Of a stretch of DNA of 7,506 bases, positions 1 to 5,624 are shown one piece after another; within the stretch, counting starts at the first letter, position 1; every line of letters begins with the position of its first letter. Location: NCBI GenBank assembly GCA_021845555.1, contig JAJZVS010000188.1, positions 1-7,506 on the forward strand, read 5' to 3'. The notes under the pieces were generated by a model. It was not told where the DNA came from. It did not search any database and was given only the letters and a program-made list of their open reading frames with translations. The position numbers were made by a program, and so were the translations under genes. The stretch comes from Pseudomonadota bacterium (GTDB lineage Bacteria; Pseudomonadota; Alphaproteobacteria; Acetobacterales; Acetobacteraceae).

Positions 1-1
1 C

Positions 2-682
2 GCGGCGATGATCGCCGCGCTGGACGCGGCGCTGACCGCGGAACTGGGCCGTGAGACCACGCTCGCGTTGCTGATCGACGCCGAAGGGCCGCATTTCAGC
101 TTCGGCGCCAGCGTGGAGGAACATCTGCCGGAGTCCTGCGCGGCGATGCTGCGCGGCTTCCATGCCCTGCTGCTGCGCCTGCTGTCCGCCCCGGTGCCGG
201 TGATCTTCGCGGTGCGCGGCCAGTGCCTCGGCGGCGGGCTGGAACTGGCCCTGACCGGGACACGGATCTTCGCAGCACCGGAGGCGATGTTCGGCCAGCC
301 GGAAATCAGGCTCGGCGTGTTCGCCCCCGCCGCGTCCTGCCTGTTGCCCGGGCGCATCGGCCAGCCGGCCGCCGAGGACATGCTGCTGTCCGGGCGCAGC
401 CTGGGCGCGGAGGAAGCGCGCGCCGCCGGGCTGATCCAGGCCGTAGCGGCGGACCCGGAGGCGGCGGCGGCCGACTGGTTCGCCACCCACCTGGCCGACA
501 AGAGCGCCGCGGCCCTGCGCTGCGCGATGGCGGCGGCGCGCGGCCCCTTGATCGCGGGCGCGCGGGCGCGGCTGGCCGAACTCGAAACGCTGTACCTCGA
601 CGATCTGATGCGGACCCGGGACGCGCTGGCCGGGCTGCAAGCTTTTCTCGGCAAGCGTACCCCCCGTTGGGAGCACCGATAG
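2..682 (+). CDS. dch: Cyclohexa-1,5-diene-1-carboxyl-CoA hydratase (5' partial)
   Basis: This enoyl-CoA hydratase (crotonase) family enzyme adds water to cyclohexa-1,5-diene-1-carboxyl-CoA, the product of benzoyl-CoA reductase, giving 6-hydroxycyclohex-1-ene-1-carboxyl-CoA in the cytoplasm. The frame is open to the left edge. The ATG at base 8 is probably an internal Met, because from there only 224 residues remain against roughly 255-260 for the family; about 30 N-terminal residues lie outside the window. Counting from that Met, the first oxyanion-hole segment is HFSFGASVEEH (residues 29-39) and the second is GQCLGGGLE (71-79). Both crotonase catalytic glutamates are kept 20 residues apart, E79 in GGGLE and E99 in FGQPEIRLG. 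The segment FGQPEIRLGVFAPAASCLLP and the C-terminal KRTPRWEHR strongly resemble Thauera Dch as I remember it. The stop is 2 nt before bcrC, so the two are co-transcribed. The main alternative is a BadK-type hydratase acting on the monoene, which is less likely from the motif match. Confidence 0.88.
   Translation, partial: AAMIAALDAALTAELGRETTLALLIDAEGPHFSFGASVEEHLPESCAAMLRGFHALLLRLLSAPVPVIFAVRGQCLGGGLELALTGTRIFAAPEAMFGQPEIRLGVFAPAASCLLPGRIGQPAAEDMLLSGRSLGAEEARAAGLIQAVAADPEAAAADWFATHLADKSAAALRCAMAAARGPLIAGARARLAELETLYLDDLMRTRDALAGLQAFLGKRTPRWEHR
669..673 (+). promoter_or_regulatory. Ribosome binding site of bcrC
   Basis: GGGAG inside the last codons of dch, 11 nt before the ATG at 685. It supports that ATG as the bcrC start, rather than the much longer open frame that runs back to about base 223 within dch. 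Confidence 0.6.
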
Positions 683-684
683 AC

Positions 685-1857
685 ATGAGCACCCCCACTT
701 CCGAGATCATCGACCGCTGCCAGGCGCTGTTCGACGATCTGAACTTCACCTACGCCCGCGAATGGAAAGCCGCGGTCCCAGGGCGCGTCGTGGTGGGCTA
801 CATGCCCTTTTACGTGCCGCGCGAGATCATCCACGCCGCCGGCGGCCTGCCGCTCGGCGTGCTGGGCGGCGGCGAGCAGCTGGAGGTGATCCAGGGCGAC
901 GCCTACTACCAGAGCTACATCTGCCGCATCCCCCGCTCCACCATCGAGCTCGGCGTGACCAACCGGCTCGATTTCGTCGATGCGATGCTGTTCCCGTCGA
1001 TCTGCGACGTGATCCGCAACCTCTCGGGCATGTGGAAGATCATGTTCCCGAAGGTGAAGAGCCGCTATTTCGACGTGCCGCAGAACTTCGCCGACAAGGT
1101 GGGCGGCACCTTCTACATCCACGAACTGAACGAGCTGCGCGCTCTGCTGGCGGAGGCCACCGGGCGCGAGGTGACGGACGACGCGATCCGCGCCTCGATC
1201 GCGCTGTTCAACGAGAACCGCGCCCTGGTGCGCGAGGTCTATGCCTTTCGCGCCCGCACGCCATGGAAGGCACCCTCGGCGGAGGTCTATCTGCTGATGC
1301 GCGCCGGCATGGTGCTCGCGGTGGAGGAGCACAGCCGGATGCTGCGCGAATACCTGGTCGCGGCGGCAGCGGAGGACCGACCGAAGCGGGACAATTCGCG
1401 GGTGGTCGTGACCGGCGCCTTCTGCGAGCAGCCGCCGCTCAATCTGATCAAGTCGATCGAGCTCTCCGGCTGCTACATCGTCGATGACGATTTCATGCTG
1501 GTGAACCGCTGGGAACAGTCGGACGTTCCGACCGAGGGCGATCCGCTGGCCAATCTCTCGAACGCTTATCTGCATAATTCGGCCAGCACCTCGGCCAAAT
1601 ACGAGCCCGACCGGGCGAAGAAGGGCCTTTTTCTGGTGGAAGCGGTGCGCCGCACCCATGCCGAGGGGGTGATCTTCGCCACGCCGAGCTTCTGCGACCC
1701 GGCGCTGCTGGACCGGCCGATGCAGCAGCGCGTGCTCGCCGAGCACGGGATCCCCTACATCGCCTTCAAATACGCGGAGAACTCCGGCCAGATGCAACCG
1801 ATTCGCGAGCAGGCCGGGACTTTCGCCGATTCCATCAAGCTGTGGAGCGCCGCATGA
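685..1857 (+). CDS. bcrC: Benzoyl-CoA reductase subunit C
   Basis: One of the two substrate-binding, cluster-carrying subunits of ATP-dependent class I benzoyl-CoA reductase, of the HgdB / 2-hydroxyacyl-CoA dehydratase D-component family. With BcrB it receives electrons from BcrA/BcrD and reduces benzoyl-CoA to cyclohexa-1,5-diene-1-carboxyl-CoA. The product is 390 residues, close to the family's usual size of about 385. It begins MSTPTSEIIDRCQ and has the typical early motifs VVGYMPFYVPREIIHAAGG (residues 36-54) and DAYYQSYICRIPRST (72-86). Cysteines at 12, 80, 107, 247, 263 and 337 are candidates for [4Fe-4S] ligation; C80, C107 and C337 (ATPSFCDPA) sit in the most family-like contexts, although the assignment is inferred. 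The ATG at 685 is chosen for length, the GGGAG upstream, and homology starting there. The open frame continues upstream inside dch, but that extension is an Arg/Gly-rich out-of-frame reading. The gene's stop overlaps the bcrB start (ATGA). No truncation or missing core segment is seen. Confidence 0.93.
   Translation: MSTPTSEIIDRCQALFDDLNFTYAREWKAAVPGRVVVGYMPFYVPREIIHAAGGLPLGVLGGGEQLEVIQGDAYYQSYICRIPRSTIELGVTNRLDFVDAMLFPSICDVIRNLSGMWKIMFPKVKSRYFDVPQNFADKVGGTFYIHELNELRALLAEATGREVTDDAIRASIALFNENRALVREVYAFRARTPWKAPSAEVYLLMRAGMVLAVEEHSRMLREYLVAAAAEDRPKRDNSRVVVTGAFCEQPPLNLIKSIELSGCYIVDDDFMLVNRWEQSDVPTEGDPLANLSNAYLHNSASTSAKYEPDRAKKGLFLVEAVRRTHAEGVIFATPSFCDPALLDRPMQQRVLAEHGIPYIAFKYAENSGQMQPIREQAGTFADSIKLWSAA
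1844..1847 (+). promoter_or_regulatory. Ribosome binding site of bcrB within bcrC
   Basis: GGAG, 6 nt before the ATG at 1854, whose first bases overlap the bcrC stop as ATGA. This favours translational coupling and the ATG over the in-frame GTG at 1842, which would add only four residues. Confidence 0.6.
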
Positions 1858-3161
1858 ACGCCGCCAGGACTGTCGAGGTCGCCAAGGACTCCTCCATGCT
1901 GAAGCAGAAGGAGATGATCTCGGGCAACTACCGCAAGCTGGAGAACGCCGTCGCCGACGGCCGCAAGGTCGCCGCCACCTTCGTGCCCGGCAATCTGAAC
2001 GAGCTCATCATGTGCTTCGACGTGGTGAACAACCTGCCGGAGATCAACGCGATCCAGAACGGGCTGCGCAAGAAGACCGGCGGCTACATCATGGAGGCTG
2101 AGAAGCGCGGCCATTCCGAGGACGTCTGCACCTATGTGAAGGCCGATCTCGGCATGATCGCCAAGGGCAACATCGGCCCGGACGGGCAGAAGCTGCCCGA
2201 CCCCGATCTGCTGCTGCTGTCCTATACCGGCTGCTTCACCTTCATGAAGTGGTTCGAGCTGCTGCGCGACCAGTACAAGTGCGAAACCGCGATGCTGCAC
2301 GTCCCCTATCAGGGCGACGGGCAGATCAGCAAGAACATGATCTCCTACGTCGTGAAGCAGATGAAGGAGGAGGTGATTCCGAAGCTGGAGCGGGTCAGCG
2401 GCGTGAAGTTTGACATCGACCGGCTGCGCGAGAACCTGGCCCGCTCGGCGAAGGCGGAGGAAGATTTCGTCTGGGTGCTGGAATCCGCCAAGGCCAAGCC
2501 CTCGCCGATCGACGCCTATTTCGGCGGGGTCTATTACATCGGCCCGATCTTCACCGCCTTCCGCGGGACCCAGGACGCGGTCGAGTACTACCGGCTGCTG
2601 CGCGCCGAGATCGCCGAGCGGCTGGCGGCCGGCCAGGGTCCGGTGACCCCCGCCGGGGACATGCCGGCCGAACGCTACCGCCTGGTGGTGGAAGGCCCGC
2701 CCAACTGGACCAGCTTCCGCGACTTCTGGAAGATGTTCTACGAGGAAGGCGCGGTGGTGGTCGCCAGCACCTACACCAAGGTGGGCGGGCTCTACGACCA
2801 GGGCTTCCGCCACGATCCGGCCAAACCGCTGGAAAGCCTCGCCGAGTACTGCCTCGGCTGCTACACCAACCGCAACCTGCCGGCGCGGATCGATCTGATC
2901 GAGCAATACATGGAGGAGTACCAGGCGGACGGGCTGCTGATCAACTCGATCAAGAGCTGCAACAGCTTCTCCGCCGGCCAGTTGCTGATGCTGCGGGAGA
3001 TCGAGAAGCGCACCGGCAAGCCCGCCGCCTTCATCGAGAGCGATCTGGTCGATCCGCGCTACTTCTCCCCGGCGAACATCAAGAACCGGCTGGAAAGCTA
3101 TTTCCAGATGGTCGATCAGCGGCGCGCCGGGGGCAAGTCCGTCCCCGCCCGCGCGGCATAG
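1854..3161 (+). CDS. bcrB: Benzoyl-CoA reductase subunit B
   Basis: The second HgdB-family subunit of the class I benzoyl-CoA reductase and partner of BcrC in the catalytic half that binds benzoyl-CoA and iron-sulfur clusters. It is 435 residues long, close to the roughly 438 of Thauera BcrB. Recognisable segments are SMLKQKEMISGNYRKLENA near the N-terminus (residues 14-32), VPGNLNELIMCFDVVNNLPE (44-63), DLLLLSYTGCFTFMKWFELL (118-137), PYQGDGQISKNMI (151-163) and LLINSIKSCNSFSAGQ (361-376). Cysteines lie at 54, 92, 127, 143, 333, 336 and 369; C92, C127 and C369 are my best candidates for cluster ligands, by context only, while C333 and C336 form a CLGC pair. The ATG at 1854 is preferred over the GTG at 1842 because of the ATGA overlap with bcrC and a GGAG at proper distance. 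The C-terminal tail (about residues 422-435) is Arg/Ala-rich and probably variable. bcrA follows after 15 nt. Confidence 0.94.
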   Translation: MNAARTVEVAKDSSMLKQKEMISGNYRKLENAVADGRKVAATFVPGNLNELIMCFDVVNNLPEINAIQNGLRKKTGGYIMEAEKRGHSEDVCTYVKADLGMIAKGNIGPDGQKLPDPDLLLLSYTGCFTFMKWFELLRDQYKCETAMLHVPYQGDGQISKNMISYVVKQMKEEVIPKLERVSGVKFDIDRLRENLARSAKAEEDFVWVLESAKAKPSPIDAYFGGVYYIGPIFTAFRGTQDAVEYYRLLRAEIAERLAAGQGPVTPAGDMPAERYRLVVEGPPNWTSFRDFWKMFYEEGAVVVASTYTKVGGLYDQGFRHDPAKPLESLAEYCLGCYTNRNLPARIDLIEQYMEEYQADGLLINSIKSCNSFSAGQLLMLREIEKRTGKPAAFIESDLVDPRYFSPANIKNRLESYFQMVDQRRAGGKSVPARAA

Positions 3162-3163
3162 GC

Positions 3164-3168
3164 AGGAG
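3164..3168 (+). promoter_or_regulatory. Ribosome binding site of bcrA
   Basis: AGGAG in the 15-nt gap after bcrB, 8 nt before the ATG at 3177. It is the best Shine-Dalgarno match of the cluster and sets the bcrA start. Confidence 0.65.
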
Positions 3169-3176
3169 CGACCCGC

Positions 3177-4490
3177 ATGCGCGCTTTCATCGGCATCGAT
3201 CTCGGCTCGACCACCACCAAGGCGGTGGTGCTGGACGAGAACATGGACGTCCTCGGCCGGGGGATCACCAATTCCCGCTCCAACTACGACACCGCCTGCA
3301 AGGTGGCGAAATACGAGGCCCTGCTCGCCGCCCGCTTCACGCTGCTGCAACGCGGCCTCGCCAGCGCGGTGGCGGCCGAGACGAGGCTCGAGGATTTCCT
3401 CGGCTCGCTCGAACGCAGCTTCCGCCTGGGCCAGTTCGTCGAGCAGTTGGACGACCTGGAGCAGACCTGTCTCGACAAGGCCAAGGGCGAGCGCTTCAAG
3501 GGTCGCGAAGGGGCGATCGCGGAGGCGATCCAGGCGATCTTCGTGACGCTGCGGTCGGACGCGCCGGCGCTGTTCGCCCGCGACGCCCGCCGCAAATCCG
3601 ATTTCTTCCGCGATCTCGCCGGGTCGCGCTTCATGGCGGTCGGCCAGCAGACGGCGAAGGCGGCCGGCCTGTCCTACGATCTTCTGCTCAACGTCTATGA
3701 CAAGGCGATCATCGAGGTGGAGAACCGCCCGCCAAGCGGGGAGATCCGGGAGAAGCTGATCGGCGCGCTCGACCGGCTGATCGAGCTCTCGCCGGAACTC
3801 TCCGATCTGGTCGCGGATCTGGCCGCGCCGGTGCGCCGCGCGCTCGATATCCCGGCCGAGGAGGTCTCCGTGGTCGGGACCGGCTATGGCCGCGTCACCC
3901 TGCCGTTCTCCAAAGAGCATATCCGTTCCGAGATCCTGTGCCACGGCCTGGGCGCGCACATGATGTATCCCGATACCCGCACCGTGCTCGACATCGGCGG
4001 GCAGGATACCAAGTCGATCCAGGTGGACGACCAGGGCATCGTCGAGAACTTCCAGATGAACGACCGCTGCGCCGCCGGCTGCGGGCGGTATCTCGGCTAC
4101 ATCGCCGACGAGATGAACATGGGCGTGCACGAGCTCGGCCCGCTGGCGATGCAGGCGACCCGGAGCGTGCGGATCAACTCCACCTGCACGGTGTTCGCCG
4201 GCGCGGAACTGCGCGACCGCCTGGCGTTGGGCGAGAAGCGCGAGGACATCATTGCCGGGCTGCACCGCGCGATTATCCTGCGCGCGATGTCGATCATTTC
4301 CCGCTCGGGCGGCGTGCGCGACCAGTTCACCTTTACCGGCGGCGTCGCCAAGAACGAGGCTGCGGTGCGGGAACTGCGCCAGCTGATCGTCGCCAACTAT
4401 GGCGACGTGGTCATCAATATCAACCCGGACTCGATCTACACCGGGGCCCTCGGCGCCGCCGCCTTCGCGCGTCGCGCCGTGGCCAACTGA
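3177..4490 (+). CDS. bcrA: Benzoyl-CoA reductase ATPase subunit A
   Basis: The larger ATP-hydrolysing subunit of the electron-activating half of benzoyl-CoA reductase, of the ASKHA / BadF-BcrA-HgdC ATPase family. It pairs with BcrD, accepts electrons from ferredoxin, and drives them to BcrB/BcrC at the cost of ATP. The product has 437 residues, typical for BcrA. The phosphate-1 loop is [13 protein letters not shown] (residues 6-18), the phosphate-2 loop is DIGGQDTK (272-279), and the adenosine motif is TGGVAKNEA (387-395). C298 (NDRCAAGC) and C337 (NSTCTVFAG) are the two cysteines this subunit is expected to give to the cluster shared with BcrD. Their 39-residue spacing equals that of the pair in HgdC-type activators. 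An additional C302 lies next to C298. Between the first and second phosphate loops there are about 168 more residues than in BcrD; this helical insertion is a known difference between BcrA and its short relatives. bcrD follows after 13 nt. Confidence 0.95.
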   Translation: MRAFIGIDLGSTTTKAVVLDENMDVLGRGITNSRSNYDTACKVAKYEALLAARFTLLQRGLASAVAAETRLEDFLGSLERSFRLGQFVEQLDDLEQTCLDKAKGERFKGREGAIAEAIQAIFVTLRSDAPALFARDARRKSDFFRDLAGSRFMAVGQQTAKAAGLSYDLLLNVYDKAIIEVENRPPSGEIREKLIGALDRLIELSPELSDLVADLAAPVRRALDIPAEEVSVVGTGYGRVTLPFSKEHIRSEILCHGLGAHMMYPDTRTVLDIGGQDTKSIQVDDQGIVENFQMNDRCAAGCGRYLGYIADEMNMGVHELGPLAMQATRSVRINSTCTVFAGAELRDRLALGEKREDIIAGLHRAIILRAMSIISRSGGVRDQFTFTGGVAKNEAAVRELRQLIVANYGDVVININPDSIYTGALGAAAFARRAVAN

Positions 4491-4495
4491 GGGAG
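4491..4495 (+). promoter_or_regulatory. Ribosome binding site of bcrD
   Basis: GGGAG directly after the bcrA stop, 8 nt before the ATG at 4504. It decides this start over an open frame that extends back into the bcrA 3' end (to about 4399) without family resemblance. Confidence 0.6.
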
Positions 4496-4503
4496 CGAAA
4501 GCC

Positions 4504-5346
4504 ATGATCAGGACCGCGGGCATCGACGTCGGCACCGGCGCCGTCAAGACCGTCATCTTCGAGACCGATGGCGCCGACACCAAATGGCTGGTCCGGCGGG
4601 TGGATCGGGTGCGCCAGCGCGACCCGTACCAGCTGGCCACGGAAGCGTATCACTCGGCGCTGGAGGAGCTCGGCATGCGCCATGGCGAGCTCGACTACGT
4701 CGCCACCACCGGGGAGGGCGAGTCGCTCACCTTCCATACCGGGCATTTCTACTCCATGACCACGCACGGGCGCGGCGCGATCTTCCTCGATCCCACCGCG
4801 CGCGCGGCGCTCGATGTCGGGGCGCTGCACGGGCGCGCGATCCGCGTGGACGAGCGCGGCAAGGTGCTGAGCTACAAGATGACCAGTCAGTGCGCGTCGG
4901 GTTCCGGGCAGTTCCTGGAGAACATCTCCCGCTATCTCGGCATCGCCCAGGACGAGATCGGCGCGCTGTCGAAGCAGGGCGACAGCCCGGAGAAGGTGAG
5001 CGGCATCTGCGCGGTGCTCGCGGAAACCGACGTGATCAACATGGTATCGCGCGGGATCACCGCGGCCAATATCCTGCGCGGCATCCATTCGTCGATGGCC
5101 GACCGGCTGGCGAAGCTGCTCAAGACGATCGGCAACGTCGATGGCACGGTGATGATGACCGGCGGGCTGGCGCTCGACGAAGGTCTGGTCGCGGCGATGC
5201 AGGAGGCGATGCGCCAGGAGAAGGTGCAGTGGCCGGTGCGCAACCACCCGGACTCGATCTATGCCGGCGCGATCGGGGCCGCCTTGTGGGGCGCGTTCCG
5301 CCACGAGAAGCTTTCCCGCGCCGAAGCCCTGCCCCAGGCCGCCTGA
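4504..5346 (+). CDS. bcrD: Benzoyl-CoA reductase ATPase subunit D
   Basis: The smaller ASKHA-family ATPase subunit that pairs with BcrA to hold the bridging [4Fe-4S] cluster and couple ATP hydrolysis to electron transfer. It is 280 residues long, about the same as Thauera BcrD (roughly 282) and near the size of HgdC activators. The phosphate-1 loop is GIDVGTGAVKTVIFE (residues 6-20). The cluster cysteines are C130 (TSQCASGSGQ) and C169 (SGICAVLAETD), again 39 apart, and D104 to C130 is 26 residues, exactly the D272-C298 spacing of BcrA. The adenosine-side motif is TGGLALDEG (219-227). The phosphate-2 position reads DVGALHGRAI (104-113) in place of the canonical GGQD found in BcrA; I believe this is usual for BcrD, but could not align to confirm. 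The ATG at 4504 is chosen for its Shine-Dalgarno site and because the family motif starts six residues in. The ferredoxin gene follows after 26 nt. Confidence 0.94.
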   Translation: MIRTAGIDVGTGAVKTVIFETDGADTKWLVRRVDRVRQRDPYQLATEAYHSALEELGMRHGELDYVATTGEGESLTFHTGHFYSMTTHGRGAIFLDPTARAALDVGALHGRAIRVDERGKVLSYKMTSQCASGSGQFLENISRYLGIAQDEIGALSKQGDSPEKVSGICAVLAETDVINMVSRGITAANILRGIHSSMADRLAKLLKTIGNVDGTVMMTGGLALDEGLVAAMQEAMRQEKVQWPVRNHPDSIYAGAIGAALWGAFRHEKLSRAEALPQAA

Positions 5347-5361
5347 GGCGGCCCGCGCATC

Positions 5362-5365
5362 GGAG
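5362..5365 (+). promoter_or_regulatory. Ribosome binding site of the ferredoxin gene
   Basis: GGAG in the 26-nt gap after bcrD, 7 nt before the ATG at 5373. It supports that start and continuation of the same operon. Confidence 0.55.
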
Positions 5366-5372
5366 AACACCC

Positions 5373-5618
5373 ATGGCCCTGCTGATTACCGAGAACTGCA
5401 CCAGCTGCGACGCCTGCCGCCCGGTCTGCCCGAACGAGGCGATCGCGGTGGCCGAGCCGATCTACACGATCGACCCGCTGCGCTGCACCGAATGCGTGGG
5501 CGCGGAAGACGAGCCGCAATGCCGGCTGGTCTGTCCCGCCGACTGCATCGAGGACCATCCAGACTTCCGCGAGGGGCGGGAGGAACTGCTGGCGAAATAC
5601 GCCGAGCTGCATTCCTGA
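5373..5618 (+). CDS. fdx: 2[4Fe-4S] ferredoxin, electron donor to benzoyl-CoA reductase
   Basis: A small cytoplasmic ferredoxin of 81 residues that most likely delivers low-potential electrons to BcrA/BcrD, the role of the equivalent ferredoxin in Thauera (BadB in Rhodopseudomonas). The first motif is C9-x2-C12-x2-C15-x3-C19-P. The second is C38-x2-C41-x8-C50-x3-C54-P, with the enlarged x8 loop of Allochromatium (Alvin)-type ferredoxins. By analogy with that protein, cluster I would be held by C9, C12, C15 and C54, and cluster II by C19, C38, C41 and C50, with C58 an extra non-ligand cysteine close to cluster I. The C-terminal segment from about residue 64 (FREGREELLAKYAELHS) looks helical, another trait of this group. 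It is the last gene of the + strand unit; its stop lies only 6 nt from the stop of flhA on the opposite strand. A general housekeeping ferredoxin is possible by sequence, but the position argues for the dedicated role. Confidence 0.93.
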   Translation: MALLITENCTSCDACRPVCPNEAIAVAEPIYTIDPLRCTECVGAEDEPQCRLVCPADCIEDHPDFREGREELLAKYAELHS

Positions 5619-5624
5619 GCGGGG

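Noticed and set aside
223..684. N-terminal extension of bcrC reaching back inside dch.
   Set aside because: The extension is Arg/Gly/Pro-rich, out of frame with a convincing dch, and BcrC homology, a Shine-Dalgarno site and the usual length all point to 685.
1755..4640. A 961-codon open frame on the - strand across bcrC end, bcrB, bcrA and bcrD start.
   Set aside because: It lies wholly antisense to clearly homologous genes, is rich in His/Asp/Arg/Leu/Ala low-information stretches typical of GC-rich shadow frames, and shows no recognisable domain.
4420..5370. A 316-codon open frame on the - strand over bcrD.
   Set aside because: It is the antisense shadow of bcrD with the same composition bias and no family motif.
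4584..5372. Long upstream extension of the ferredoxin frame across bcrD.
   Set aside because: It is the shadow frame of bcrD; the ferredoxin is complete at 81 residues from the ATG at 5373.
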